In this document: in pieces, positions 36,261 through 49,468 of the stretch
Position numbering within the stretch: the first letter of the stretch is position 1
Layout: each line of letters starts with the position of its first letter
Assembly (NCBI RefSeq): GCF_009727055.1
Contig: NC_052351.1
Coordinates: forward strand, 10,250,821 to 10,314,820
Length of the DNA stretch: 64,000 nt
Direction: 5' to 3'
Source: Benincasa hispida
Lineage: Eukaryota > Streptophyta > Magnoliopsida > Cucurbitales > Cucurbitaceae
Program-made: the position numbers and the translations under genes
Notes under the pieces: model-generated
Told to the model about the DNA's origin: nothing
Databases searched by the model: none
What the model saw: the letters and a program-made list of their open reading frames with translations, nothing else

Positions 36261-36523
36261 AAAACATGACTGGGTGCCTGACTCCGGGTGCACCTACCAC
36301 ATGACACCTTTCAAGCCTTGGTTCAACACTTATAGATAAGTCGATGGAGAGTCAGTGTACATGGGAAACAATGAGGCTTGCCAAATTATTGGGATTTGAT
36401 TAGTTTCATTAAGACTAAATGATGAAATACTCATTAGAATTGTGAGACATGTTCCAAACCATAAAAGGAATCTAATTTTCCTTGGTATGCTTGACTCCCT
36501 AGGTTGTGAATAGAAAGACAAAG
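36261..36523 (+). pseudogene. Copia B protease region
   Basis: Starting in the frame KHDWVPDSGCTYHMTPFKPW, then VDGESVYMGNNEACQIIGI, a stop, and RHVPNHKRNLIFLGMLDSLG. The DSG triplet (aspartic protease active site) is still present. At least two stops follow. It is continued across the next solo LTR by the pre-integrase piece at 38309. Together with gag at 30306 and RT at 50759 it shows that element B spans the whole complex. Confidence 0.82.
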
Positions 36524-38308
36524 TGTTAGGGTTGATACCCTAAATCTCATGGGTCTTGTAGTTTGTAATTGTATTGTACAAACAATTTATTTATTTAATA
36601 AAATCTGAGGTATTTTATTCGATATTTAGTAGCATTAATCCACAAAATCAATAAACAAACATCCAAGGTTATCTTATGTAGCTTAAATATGTATGTAGAG
36701 ACATACAAGTGGATTATGTTTAAGTGATAATCTAAACGGTCTGTAGTGGATGGATAAGGTTAAGTGAGTCGTGAACCTACATATAAAAGTGGTCATTTGA
36801 TTTACATGGGTGAGAGTGGCCAGTTTATCGACTTAATATACCTATCATTTTGGGGATTCGTTTAATTGGGGAGTTGGGAACACAACTACACGAGGCGAAA
36901 TTCACTCATTCCCTATTGTCGGGGTAAGTAGATAAATTGCTCATTTAAGGGTTGATTTCGAGGCTTAAACAATGTGACGCTACCCTCTCTTGGCTCAAAG
37001 GGGTTTGGTCATAGCTGGACTATGACTTATAGTTTATTAGAGGGATTGGTAATACTTAAGGAGTTAGATGTAACTACAAGGACAAAATGGTAATTTTGGC
37101 CCAATTGTACTTACGAGCAATTTGTGAAGGGTCATCGCACTATTGACTGGTTACATCCACTAGACACAAAAATCTTTCTGTAGTGTGAAGAGCGCAGCTG
37201 TCAGTCTTTAGTGGAGTGACCAACAATTAATAGAAGTTGGGTAATTTAATTAAAAGAGTTTAATTAATTATCAAAATACCATTGGAGCTTCAATCTATAG
37301 GTCCATAAGATCCCTTCGGTAGCTCAACTGAGGTAATTGAGAATCAAATTAATTTTGGGTTGGATTTAATTGTTCAAGTTAATTGAGGGGATTAATTATA
37401 TATGATATAATTAATTTAAATTTATTTTATGTTATATAATTATTATAATGCATTTGACACAATATAATATAATATTTATTTTAAGAGGAAATAAATATTT
37501 GAATATGATTCAAATATTAATTATATGGATTAGATTCATATAATTAAATTTAATATAAATTAGATTTATGTTAAATACCATAAATTATTGAGAGAAATTC
37601 AAACTATAGATTATATTGTATTTGATATAATATAAACTATAGGTTATATGTTATATTAGATATAACATATAATTTGATATATGTTATACATATAATAAAA
37701 ATTATTGTATATATTTATATATATGCCTTAATTAATTTAATTAGTTTTTAAATTTGATTTTAAACTAATTAAAGAGGGAGTTATTTAACTCCTTTTTCCC
37801 CATTTTTCTCTCAATGATGTAACGTGTGAGTGGGCTAATCAGCAGAACTTCTTCTTCCCCAAAAATCACAGAAGGTCTGTGGGGTTTTTTTTTTTTTTTT
37901 TTTAATGATTTTACTTCTCCTAAGAATTTTCTCGATAGAAAAATACTCTCCCTCTCTTCCCAAAAATTGACACAGAGCCCACAAAACTCCTGTGGATTCT
38001 CAACCAAAGAAGAATACCAAGGTTACGTTGTGGTGGTGTCCAATTGTTTTTGGGTTCTTGGCATATTACTGGTTTTGTTCGTTAAGACCGTGATTTAAGA
38101 AGGATTGTGAAACATTTGAAGAGGATTGTGAAGATTTCATTGTCTTCAAAGTTTAGTATAACTAAACCCTATTATTCTCCTCCTCCTTTGTTAAGCATGC
38201 TGTAAATTTATTTAGAATGCATTATATCTTCTGTAAGTTTAATTCACTATGTCAATTCGAAAATTAGGAAACGATCTTGCTTCTGTCTGGGGTTTTCATA
38301 AACCTTCA
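36524..38308 (+). mobile_element. Solo LTR of the A-type copia family, inside B
   Basis: It starts TGTTAGGGTTGATACCC and ends AACCTTCA, 1785 bp, the same termini and internal blocks as A1 and A2 LTRs. It separates LGMLDSLGCE from the next B residues. The flanking pentamers CAAAG and TAAAT match only 3 of 5, so the target duplication is not clear. It contains a long T run at 37885-37903. Short reading frames in it are not conserved. Confidence 0.8.
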
Positions 38309-38415
38309 TAAATATGGATGTTTAGAAGTCTAAAGGACTCTAAGGTAGTTTTAGTGGGAGAAAAGGTGGATGAGCTATTCATTATTAGAGGAGTGGAAAT
38401 GTTAAATGAAGCCAA
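38309..38415 (+). pseudogene. Copia B pre-integrase fragment
   Basis: In one frame: FRSLKDSKVVLVGEKVDELF, IIRGVEMLNEAN. This is the GAG-pre-integrase strand pattern (KVSKGS.VVL.G...LY.L.G) of copia elements, directly continuing the protease piece. The match ends where an LTR begins at 38416. Confidence 0.65.
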
Positions 38416-38700
38416 TGTTGGGTTATATGTCCTAAAACTCGTAGTTTGTATACAGTAAACATATAGAAGTTTATTCAGACAAATGTTGTTAAATGACAAT
38501 GAATTGATTGTTTAACTCTAAATCCAATAAACCACGAACCCTTGGCTATTGTCATGAATACTTGGACTTTATGTGGAGGCATAAACTGGATCAAGTTCGA
38601 GTATAATAGCCTAAACAATCTATAGTACTTGGATTAGGTTAGTGATGACATGCAGAAATGCATGCCATCTTAGTCCTTTTACTTAGAATTATGAAGGTTG
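38416..38700 (+). repeat. Copia-type LTR fragment
   Basis: TGTTGGGTTATATGTCC starts like the A-type LTRs. AATCCAATAAACCACGAACC and AGTATAATAGCCTAAACAAT correspond to their first 300 bp. The rest of the LTR is missing. Sequence changes to a gypsy G LTR at about 38700. The right boundary is approximate. Confidence 0.65.
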
Positions 38701-40763
38701 TAGGCAGAAATTGCGTCGATCATGATAGGAATTCATGAGAAAAGGAGTTTGCGTCGATCAGCATGACGAATCTCAGCTAACCCATTACTTTGCGTTAATT
38801 GTGCGTTCAATGTTCTATTTTTGTAGTCAATGCAGGAAATGAACGCAAACACGGAAACTGGACCATCGCATAGACGACCGCATGCAGAGAAACACTCCAT
38901 CGCAAGGCAAACGCATCGATCAACGCATAGATATTGCGGTAATCAGCTGTATGTGTCCATCGCATGGGAGTTGCATTCGTCAAGCGATTGCGGTCATCAT
39001 GTAGAGTTGCAGTGTTAAGTGAATGCGACCATTGAATGATTGCGGCTATGCGACAACGCATTCTGATGGGATCAACGCAAGGTTGGTGGAATGAACACAT
39101 CAACGCATCTACCTCGAGAAAATCCAAAGCTGATGCTGACATTTCACCTACCGCGGTGTTGGTGGCAGAGGTTCAGAAATGACTGACACGCCGAATGTCA
39201 GACTCAGAGCAGTCTAATTAATGCTGTCGGCGGTCCAAACTCTATAAATAGAAGCCGATGAGCAAAATTCCAAGTCATCTGGAGATTATCCCTCAACTGG
39301 GGATTTTTCCTACGATCCAGATGAACTGCGTGAGAAGATGGCTGAGAGTTCTTCACCTCCTTCATCCATTCCGAGTGACGACCGGAGCCTTCGACCGGAG
39401 CTAGATCTCGAGAGAGTCAGTTTCTCCACCCATCCATGGCACCACCAGCAGCCTTGACGCACATCCGCTGGAAGTAAAGTTTTGCTTTCAGTCAGTCATT
39501 TCTTTTTCCTTTCTTTTCCTATATTGTATTGTATGACATTTTGAATTAAGAAATTAATACAATGTGTTTTCAATGTATTTCTCTATTCCTTCGACTCCAT
39601 CTCCATCTTTTTGCTTAGCATCTTTACTTTCATTGCAACACTTAGTGAGATTGCGTGGGTATTGCATACTTAGTCATGTGGATTAGGAATATGAAGCATG
39701 TAGCAACCCACCGAGAGGTGTGCGTTGTGCGAGTATGTGAGTAATCTTATTTGCTTAGTGTGAACTGCTGCAACGCCTGTCTATGGGCTAACGCATTGAT
39801 TGTCTATGAGTAAAGTCAGCAACAATCAACTGCCCGAGAGGGTAAGTGGTTGGGCGCATTAAGCAAGCTATGCATTGTTCACTAGGGATATAACAACCGT
39901 AGGTTAGCGAAGTTTATGCGATTGTCTTGTATTATGTGTGCTTCATTCGTCCATTAGGGATATTCGGGAGGTTAGTCTAAGAACAGGATCTAGACTTGAG
40001 AAGGTCAGGTTAGAATCTAGTCTCGGGAGAGTCAGATTAGAACGCATAATACAAGAGATAGGTGCTTAGGAATGAGCACTATTTGTTATTAGCACATCGC
40101 ATGCATCCTAGAGGTAGATACGATTGAATGCGGTCACCGCAGCATTATGTGTGTTCTGCATCATCACATAGGACAAGAGTAGAGACTTAGGAATAAGCTC
40201 TATGGACACTTTGTATTCAACATATGCGTCCTAGAATTAGGAGCACCGCATTTCCATTGGAAAATGACTTACCGTGTATAGTTGTAACATGATCGCATAG
40301 TCTGACACTGACTAAGGTTCCCTTGCGGTCACTCTTAAGGGTTGCAATGAAATCATCTCTACATTTTATCTATTTTCCCATACATTTATTTCATGTCAAG
40401 TGTTGTCGCATCTCTACCTTTCATGCATATTCTCATTGCGTTGTCTGTTAGATAGGAGTAGGAGTAGGATTAACGTAGCAACATCCTCTTCATTCTTTTA
40501 TTTAACCGCCGCATGCACATCACCGCTAGTTACAAGTCCCTGTGTTCGACCTCGGATTACCCGAGAAACTTGCGTTCATGTTATACTTGGCGTGAACGCA
40601 AGAAAACTTGTGGCAGGATGCATGGTCATCACATACATTGTTGGCACATTTTCATTCCAACGCATGACCATCGACGCATGGCTATCAACGCATATTTTAG
40701 GAACATGCATCGCATAATGCATCCACGGGATTTGGTTGAAAATCGACTTCCGATTTTTGCGCA
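38701..40763 (+). mobile_element. Gypsy family G LTR, probably solo
   Basis: It shares long blocks with the G LTRs elsewhere: CTCGAGAGAGTCAG and CCATGGCACCACCAGCAGCC (compare the minus copy at 56.9-57.0 kb), AACCCACCGAGAGGTGTG, CTGCCCGAGAGGGTAAGTGG, and GTGTTCGACCTCGGATTACC. It appears to end TTTTTGCGCA at about 40763, followed by 14 bp of copia B RT and then A2. A G-type internal region is absent. Ends are approximate and I could not find a target duplication. Confidence 0.7.
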
Positions 40764-40777
40764 CACTACCATCAGAC

Positions 40778-42842
40778 TGTTGGGGTTGATGCCCTAAAGT
40801 CTCGTGTCTTGTAGTTTGTAAACAGTATATATGAACACTAGTGATTGTTAATATATGATATTTACTTCACATCTTGTTGTTTTGCTTGGTTATTTGTTTT
40901 AATTTGCTTTACCACAAACCAATAAACATAAAATCCCTGGTTATTTGTATGTAACTCAAGCATGTATGTGGTGACATACAAGTGGATCATGTCTTAAGTG
41001 ATAACCAAAATGGTCTATAATATATGGATATAGGAGGGAAACCTTATCCTAGTAATGCTACGGACGCGGACCGCTTTGTGGAATGGTCATCAGTATTGTA
41101 ACTTGCCACAGATGGTCTGATCCTGATCATTCGTGTTGAGGACATACGAGCGGGGGCATCTTATACAAAGAGTTTGTATAAGACCTGTCCACGAAGTGTT
41201 ATTGTCTCGCTATATAACACCGTTCATGACAGAGACTTCACTTCACTAGGATGACCATAGGTAACATGACCTCAATCCTAAGTAAGTTGGGAACTCTTGC
41301 CATTGAGGGCGGTCCTATGATTTGTATGGGTGTGAGTGGCCAAGTCGCCGATTCAAACTTACCATTTTGGGGATTTCTTTGATTTGGGAGCTGGGAACTC
41401 AACTACACAAGATGGAATTCACTCATTCCCCGAGGCAGGGGTAAGTAGATAGATAGCTCCCTTAAGGGTTAATTCTAGAACTTGAACGATGTGGCGCCAC
41501 ACACCTTCTCTTGGCCCGAGAGGTGTTCACACATAGTTGGACTATGTTGTATTGTTCATTAGAGGAATTGGTGGTACTTAAGGAGTGGATGAAACTACGG
41601 GGCAAAACGATAAATTGGCCCAACTGTACTTACGAGCATCTGTGGAAGGTCATCGTACTCATGATTGTTTATATCAATGACACAGAAATATATCTATGGT
41701 AAGAAGAGTTCAGCTGTTGGTCTTTAGTAGAATCACTGACAGTTAACGGATGGTGATCTTCTGGCTAAAGAGTTTAGTCAGCTATTCACGTACCATTGAA
41801 GCTCGAGCCACAGGTCCATTAGGTCACCTGGGTAGCTTGGATAAAGTCGAGAAACCAGTGTTTGTGTTAATTTGAAATGTTCAAATTGACAAGAGGAAGT
41901 TCAATTATATATGATATAATTGGACTGGTTATTATATTGATATAATTGCTAAATGTATGAGGATACATTATTTTGGAGGAAATTAGATATAAATATGATT
42001 TATATCAAGTAGAGGAGAAAATACTATAATAGATATATGATATCAAACTATAGGATATAAATATAATATGATTATATTTATTAATTAAATTAATTGATTA
42101 ATTATTTAATAATTAACCGATTAATCCACGTTCGGACGTGGGAAGTTGGGGCTGCGAAGGTTATGGTAACCGATGGGTTGAAGCTATGAAAATCATTTTC
42201 ATTTGATTAATTAATTGAGTCGTGCATTCAAATCGCCAGCACCCAAAAAGAATCCATGAAAGAGCGATCACGAGAGCCTATACTATAGAAGCTCGTTCGT
42301 CTAAACGATCGTCGAGTTCACGTGTTCTCTAAACGATCGTATTCATCTTTCCTAAACGATCATTCAATTTTTCCGAAACGATCGTGTAGCTCTACTATAC
42401 GATAAGCATTTCCGCTATACGATAGCAGGGTTCATCTCCCACTTGCTTATTGTCTACACGACATCTTCTCCTCCGTCCTCTACCAAACTCACCAGAGCCC
42501 ACTCTTTGGGTTTTTTATGCTGAGGATACCCGGATTTCTCTCGTGGTGGTGTCGTCCCCGTGACATTGTTCGTGTACGCTTGGATCGTGCTGTTGTAGTC
42601 GATAGAATCGTCGGGTGCTGGTAGATCGGTAGGAGGTTTTTCGCTGCTTTGGGTTCAGTCGTTCGAAGTGTGTCTTCATCTAGTATGACCCTTTCCTTAT
42701 GTTTTATTGTATTATGAGCATGCCGATTATGAGTTTTATATGCATAGCTGTTTGTATGGAATATATATCGTTTATATTTCGGTCACTATGAAATCAGAGC
42801 GATCTAAGCCCGCTCATGGAACTCTCGGTATGAGATCCTTCA
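40778..42842 (+). repeat. A2 5' LTR (2065 bp)
   Basis: It runs from TGTTGGGGTTGATGCC to GAGATCCTTCA. It keeps the middle section (about 41461-42237) that is deleted from the partner 3' LTR. A cluster of CTAAACGATCG motifs lies at 42298-42430, downstream of AT-rich sequence. Confidence 0.88.
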
Positions 42843-42844
42843 AT

Positions 42845-42856
42845 TGGTATCAGAGC
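42845..42856 (+). promoter_or_regulatory. Primer-binding site for initiator methionine tRNA
   Basis: TGGTATCAGAGC lies two bases after the 5' LTR, identical to the site of A1. Confidence 0.9.
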
Positions 42857-45370
42857 CAAGTTTCTGATACTCCGATTTCATTTGTTGCAACGAAATAATG
42901 TATACATTCATGGTGGGTGCATTTCTATGCTATTTTAAGTGTTAATACTATTGTGGATGTGCCGGATTAATGGATGTTTTCGGGATGAGATGTCTCGGTT
43001 TGTTTAATTCCTTTTACATCTGCGGTTGTTTGTAAAGGCCCCTGCATTTTTGGGCATAAATAATCGTAATTGAGTCTGTATTCAAAGTGTTTGGAGTCTT
43101 GAGTCGTTCGTCGAAGTTCTGGGCAAAAGTTACGACTCTTCAAGGAAGGAGATGATCTAGGGTTGATCGCATCGTGCAGAAAAGGTTCTATGCGATCGCT
43201 GTCCATTGCATCGTGAAGATGAAGGACTATGCGATCGTGGTTGAATGCATCGGTTGAACGATGGAGTATGTGATTAAGAGTTGGTCATATCGAGTTGATA
43301 TCAGGCACATGATCGCTGAGTATCGTTTAATGTGCGCGCGAGCTAGACAATCGTTTAGGTCAGTAAGCTTTATCGCTTAGTAACTAACTAAACGACCGCT
43401 TAGCATCGCAAGGTAAATTATTTACCTGGTTGCACGTATCGTTTATACGATGAGACGCTTGCGTATCATTTAAAGCGCGCTAGACGATCGTTTGGGTCAG
43501 CAAGCTTTATTGCTTAGTAACTCAAGGTAAATCGTTTACCTGTCGTTGCGCTACACGATCGCATGGACGATCAGGCTTCGCAGCCTCGTCGTCGTCTACA
43601 CGATCGTTTGCTAATGTTCCTATCGTCTAGTGTGCGCTGAACGATCGTTTACCTGCGGAAGTTTGCTACACGATGAAGACCTCCTAGCGGTTCAAGACCT
43701 GGTTCTCCTGTAAACCGGTTTTCTCGATGAAAAATGTAGTAGATAGGTTTTTTCATTCCGATTTTTTGGTTTAAAGGCTCATCCCAGTCCATAAATCTAT
43801 TTGTTTAATACATGCAATGTATGTTTTATGTGTCATATGGTATGCACATATAGTAAATCCTACCTTAGGTTATGCATTGATCATGCATCATCTCTTTATT
43901 GTAATTGTTATAATTTAGAGAAGCATGATTTTAATTATCTAAGAACATGCTCATGCATCATATAATATAAGAGTTATATTTATGCATGCATAAAAAACAT
44001 TGACATGCATCATCTTTATATTATAATTGTTATAGTATAAGGGTGAATGATAGCATGTTTGCTTGGTTATTACGCGTTATATAAAAGTTATATAGTAATG
44101 ACCGGACATTGCATGAAGTATGACACATAGGTTGCTTTATAATTGTTATAAACACCTCGTTATGCACAATGTTTTTTAGTTTTTTTAAGAGTTAAAGAGA
44201 AATTAGAACTAAAAGAAATAAGAAAAACATGCATGCTAACTTAGGTTTAATTCATGTTTTAAAATGTTTAAAACTTGGATCACATAGACCTAAGATCACG
44301 GTTCTAATATGATTAGCAACCCTAAGACTTTAATCTTTTAATCGGTTTAATAGGATTAAATTGGCTAATAAAAGGTTAAAGTGTAGCAAATCTATCTATG
44401 AGGGACCTTTTGTCTAAGGCGGGTTCTGTCTAGGTTGGGGTATTTAAGTTGACAGAAACGTAACACCTCTACCTGGGAACTTACCTGGAAAGGTGAATTA
44501 GATAGATTTGATGCATGCATACAAGTTAAGGACAATCCATTAACGTGTTTAAATGTGACTACTTGAACTTATTTATATTTCATAAACAAACGTTGTTTAT
44601 GAACAGGCTTTAAAAATACCACTTAGACTAAAATCAGTAGCCAGATTGTCTAGGTCAATGAATCCCTAGGTAGAACATTCAGTGGGAGGTACTTGGGGCA
44701 TAAGATGATTCACTTAAACCTTTCACTTTTCTCCTAAAGTCCACATCGTGAGATCTATTTTCAGCCTCGCGACACCTTTGGCATGTCCCCCCAACGGATG
44801 GTGTTTGGGTAGGTCAATATCTAGATGGAGAGAATGTTCATAGTAAGTGGGAGTGGGAAGTGCGACAGCATATCCCTTGGTCTCCCTTGTTAGATTGAAT
44901 AAAGTTTCTGCGCATCACCTCGAGGCACCCTGGGAATGTCCTCCTAAAGGATGACAGTTTTGCACATTTCTTTATTTGATCTCCTGTAAGAGAATAAGGT
45001 AACTTAGTCTCTTATCCTAATTTGTCTTTTCCCTACAGTAAGCATATTAGGGCGAGACTCTGGCACTGAAAACGAGGGATTACACTTACATGGAATAGTT
45101 AAAGGTTAACGATTTTGGACCGAAAAATGATGGCTGTTAGGTTCAGTTCCAAGAGTTGGTTCTACCTAATGGTTGAGAATGTCTCATCCCAGTGAAGGGG
45201 CAACTGATCACCCCACCGGTGGCGTTTGTCTTGACTCACTAAGGCATCATTGCAAAATAGAAGTCTATAACTTATGGTACTTGAAATTGTTTTGCTAAAC
45301 AAAACTGGTTTAAAAGTGGTTTAGCAAAATCTAATCAAGATTTGTTCGTATTTTCAACAATTTTTTTCAA
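42857..45370 (+). other. A2 untranslated leader
   Basis: About 2.5 kb, collinear with the A1 leader. It contains the CGATCGTTTA cluster at about 43300-43650, but one of the stem-loop pairs seen in A1 is damaged (GACAATCGTTTAGG ... CTAAACGACCGC) and the second has lost its right arm. No coding sequence was recognised. Confidence 0.6.
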
Positions 45371-46290
45371 ATGGCTACAGCCTCCTTGTCGTTGTTAAGC
45401 GCCAAAAAATTAACTGGCGACAATTTTTCAACATGGAACATATGATCACGACGATCCTAATCATCAAGGATCTCATGTTCACTCTCACGGAGGCTTGCCC
45501 TCCTATTCCAGCTCCAAATGCCGCTCAAAATGGTCGAGAGGCATACGAGCGATGGACAAGGGCGAATAAGAAGGCCCGAGTCTATATCTTGGTAAGTCTT
45601 TCTGACGTCTTAGCCAAGAAGCATGAGCCTATGGTCTCAGTCCGTGAGATCATGGAGTCCCTGTGGGGGATGTCTGAACAACCGTCTGATCAACTTATGT
45701 ATGAGGCTCTTAAATACATATTCAACTCCAAAATGCAAGAAGGCACCTCTGTTCGTGAACATGTGCTAAACATGATGGTCCAATTCAATGTGGCGGAGTT
45801 AAATGGGTCTACTATCGATGAGGGCAGCCAGGTTAGCATAATCCTGCATTCTTTGCCGGAGTGCTTCCTGCACTTTGTTAGCAATGTGATTCTTAACAAA
45901 GTGAAATATAACCTTACAACTTTTCTCAACGAGTTGTAGACATACCAATCTTTACTGAAAAGTAAGGAGAGGCAGAAGGGTGAGGCAAATGTTGCTTCAT
46001 CCTCAAGGACGTTCCATAGAGGTTCGACCTCAGGAACGAAGTCTGCACCTTCTACTTCTAGCTCTACAAAGGGGAAGAAGAAGAATGGTGGTCAGGGAAA
46101 AGGGAAGGCACCTGTTAACCCACCGCCTGTCACCTCGAGGAGACGTCCACCAGTTGGTAAGGGAAAGTGTTTCCATTGCAACCAAGATGGACATTGTAAG
46201 AGGAACTGCCCTCCGTATCTGAAGGAGAAGAAAGCAGCCAAGGCGGATAAAGGTAAATGTGATTTACTTGTACTCGAAACTTGTTTAGTG
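45371..46290 (+). pseudogene. A2 copia gag
   Basis: ATG at 45371 gives MATASLSLLSAKKLTGDNFS. A 2-bp deletion (GGAACATATG where A1 has GGAAACACATG) shifts the frame at about 45436, after which 45433-45939 is open: ILVSLSDVLAKKHEPMVSVR, SDQLMYEALKYIFNSKMQEG, VAELNGSTIDEGSQVSIILH. A stop replaces Q before TYQSLLKSKE at 45937. The lysine-rich linker leads to an intact zinc knuckle, CFHCNQDGHCKRNC. It is one of the better preserved copies of this gag, but not translatable end to end. Confidence 0.88.
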
Positions 46291-47960
46291 GAGAATGATG
46301 ATTCAGCCTGGATAATTGATTCAGACGCCACTAACCATGTTTATTCTTCTTTTCAGGGGATTAGATCTTGGCAACAGCTGGAGGCTGGTGAGTTGACGAT
46401 GCGAGTAGGCACTAGGCAGTTGTCTCTGCTATGGCAGTGGGAGGACTCCAGCTGACTTTACAGAATAGGTTTCTAATTTTAAATGATGTATATATTTTTC
46501 CTGAACTAAAAAGGAACCTTATTTATTTAAAGTGCTTATTGCAATGTAAATACACTGTTTCTTTCAATTTGAGTAAAGCGTTTATTCATAAAGATGGTGT
46601 TTTTATTTGCATAGAAAATCTGGGATCAAATTTATATGTGCTAAGGCCGTTAGCCATTAATTCCCTCCATAATATTGAACTGTTCAGAACTGTCGTAACT
46701 CAATCAAAACGTCAATGAATTTCTCTAAAATAAAATGCCCAACTTTGGCATCTACGTTTAGGGCACATCAATCTCAATAGGATTGAGAGATTGGTGAAGA
46801 ATGGACTTCTAAGTGAGTTAGAACAAAATTCTTTACCTGTGTGTGAATCTTGCCTTGAGGGTAAGATGACTAAACGACATTTTACTAGAAAAGGTTTTAG
46901 AGCCAAGGAGCCTTTTGAGTTAGTACATTCTGACCTTTGTGGTCCTATGAATGTGCGAGCTCGAGGTGACTATGAGTATTTTATCAGTTTTACTGATGAT
47001 TACTCCAGGTACGGGTATGTTTATCTTTTGCAACGGAAGTCTGAATCCTTTGAAAAGTTCAAAGAATTCAAAGCTGAAGTTGAAAACACATTGGATAGAC
47101 GGATTAAAACACTTCGATCAGATCGAGGTGGAGAGTTTTTAGACTTCGCATTCTAGGACTATTTGATAGAACATGGAATCGTTTCCCAACTCTCAGTACT
47201 GGGTACACCATAGCAGAATGGTGTAGCGGAGAGGAGAAATAGGACCTTGTTAGACATGGTTCGTTTGATGATGAGTTACGCTTCCTTACCGGACTCGTTT
47301 TGGGGTTTTGCAGTGGAGACTGCAGTGTACATACTTAACTGTGTTCTCTCCAAGAGTGTTGCAAGAACACCTCTAAAGTTGTAGAACAGGCGTAAAGCTA
47401 GTTTACGTCATTTCCGCATTTAGGGTTGCCCTACACATGTGCTTAAGGCTAATCCCAAGAAGTTGGAACCACGGTCGAGGTTATGCCTCTTTGTAGGCTA
47501 CCCCAAAGGTACACAAGGGGGTTATTTTTATGATCCAACAGAAAATAGGGTGTTTGTTTCAACGAATGCTACTTTCCTGGAGGAGGATCATATAAGGGAG
47601 CACAGTCCATGGAGCAAAGTCTTGTTGCATGAGCTTTCTAATGAAACTACTGAAACTTCAACAAGAGTTGTTGAAGAGCCTGCTACATCAACAAGAGTTG
47701 TTTATGGGAGTTCATCCAGTAGGTCGGTTCCACCTCAAGAGTTGGAACCCACTCGTTCGCTATCTGGGTTTCATGGAAATCCTTGCTATGGTAGCAAATG
47801 GTGACATTGAGGATCCGTTGTCTTATAAGAAAGAAACGGAGGATGTTGGCTGGGATGAATGGGTCAAGGCCATGGATCTCGAGATGGAGTCGATGTACTT
47901 CAACTCAGTATGGGATCTTGTAGATCAGCCTGATGAGGTTCGCCCTATAGGTTGTTAATG
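46291..47960 (+). pseudogene. A2 protease and integrase
   Basis: Protease: WIIDSDATNHV, where the catalytic DSG has become DSD. The pre-integrase zinc region (HINLNRIERLVKNGLLSELE, then CESCLEGK) and integrase core follow: ELVHSDLCGPMNVRARGDYE, FISFTDDYSRYGYVYLLQRK, KTLRSDRGGEFLDFAF and a stop at 47154, then NGVAERRNRTLLDMVRSMMS. The catalytic D, D and E are identifiable, but stops replace Q in TPQQNG and W in KLW. The C-terminal half includes FVGYPKGTQGGYFYDPTENR. The region is collinear with A1. Confidence 0.87.
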
Positions 47961-49368
47961 GATCTACAAGCGTAAATGGGGTGCTGATGGGAAGGTACAG
48001 ACCTTTAAGGCTCGACTTGTGGCAAAGGGTTATATCCAGGTGGAGGGAGTCGACTATGAGAAGACTTTCTCACCTGTTGCCATGTTAAAGTCGATCTTCA
48101 TCCTCCTGTCCATTGCAGCTTATTATAATTATGAGATCTAGCAAATGGACATCAAGACAGCCTTTCTGAATGGCAATCTTGAGAAGACCATTTATATGGT
48201 GCAGCCCGAGGGATTCATAGCCCAAGGTCAAGAGCAAAAGATTTGCAAACTGAATCGGTCCATTTATAGACTGAAATAGGCATCTCGATCTTGGAACATA
48301 CAATTTGATGTTGCGATCAAGTCGTATGGCTTTGACCAAAACGTTGATGAACCTTGTGTCTACAAGAAGATCATCAACGCTTCAGTAGTCTTCTTAGTGT
48401 TGTATGTAGATGATATCCTACTCATTGGGAATGATGTAGTACTACTGACTGCAATTAAGAACTGGCTAGTGACCCAATTCCAAATGAAAGATTTGGGAGA
48501 GGCTCAATTTGTTCTAGGTATCCAGATCTTTCGGGATCGTAAAAACAAAGTGCTAGCACTATCTCAAGCATCGTACATTGACAAGATGTTGCTCAAGTAC
48601 TCGATGCAGGATTCCAAGAGGGGCCTACTGCCGTTTAGGCATAAAGTCACTTTGTCTAAGGAAATGTGTCCTAAGACGCCTCAAGAGGTTGAGGAAATGA
48701 GACAGGTCCCATATGCGTCTACCGTTGGCAGTTTGATGTACGCGATGTTCTGTACTCGTCCAGACATTTGCTATGTTGTAGGCATAGTCAGTAGGTATCA
48801 GTCTAACCCAGGCCAGATTCACTAGACCACAATGAAGAACATCCTCAAGTATCTTCAGAGAACGAGGGACTACATGCTCGTGTATGGTTTGAGAGAGTTG
48901 ATCCTTACAGGATACACGAATTCTGACTTTCAGATTGATAAGGACTCTCGCAAGTCCACATCAGGGTCAGTCTTTACTTTTAACAGAGGAGCTATAGTGT
49001 GGCGAAGCACTAAACAGGGGTGCATCACTGACTCCACTATGGAGGCGGAATACGTAGCGGCTTACAAAGCTGCTAAGGAGGCCGTCTGGCTCAGGAAGTT
49101 CTTGATAGACTTGGAAGTTGTTCCAGATATATCTAGACCCATTACCCTCTATTGTGATAATAGTGGGACAGTGGCGAACTCCAAAGAGCCAAGGAGTCAC
49201 TGGCACGGTAAACAGATAGAGCGGAAGTATCATCTGATCCGCGAGATAGTGCATCGAGGGGACGTATTCGTCACGCAGATCGTTTTGGAACACAATGTTG
49301 TTGACCCATTTACGAAGGCTCTCACGGCTATAGTGTTTGAGGGTCACCTACGAAGCATGGGTCTATAG
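47961..49368 (+). pseudogene. A2 reverse transcriptase and RNase H
   Basis: [42 protein letters not shown], then a stop before QMDIKTAFLNGNLEKTIYMV and another in YRLKQAS. The catalytic box LYVDDILLIGND is intact (YVDD at 48403-48414), and 48397-48825 stays open through GSLMYAMFCTRPDICYVVGI. RNase H, open from 48832 to 49368: TGYTNSDFQIDKDSRKSTSG, STMEAEYVAAYKAAKEAVWL, ITLYCDNSGTVANSKEPRSH, VDPFTKALTAIVFEGHLRSM. The sequence is nearly complete. Only three or four stops separate it from an open frame, so it is much younger than A1. Confidence 0.9.
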
Positions 49369-49457
49369 GATCGCTCGCGACTGAACTAGGGCAAGTGGGA
49401 CATTTTAGTTTATTGTTTTGTACTAAGTTTTTTGTACACCCCACTTTACTTTAGGAC

Positions 49458-49467
49458 AAGTGGGAGA
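49458..49467 (+). promoter_or_regulatory. Polypurine tract of A2
   Basis: AAGTGGGAGA lies just upstream of the 3' LTR start. It is the expected primer site for plus-strand DNA synthesis. Confidence 0.8.
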
Positions 49468-49468
49468 T

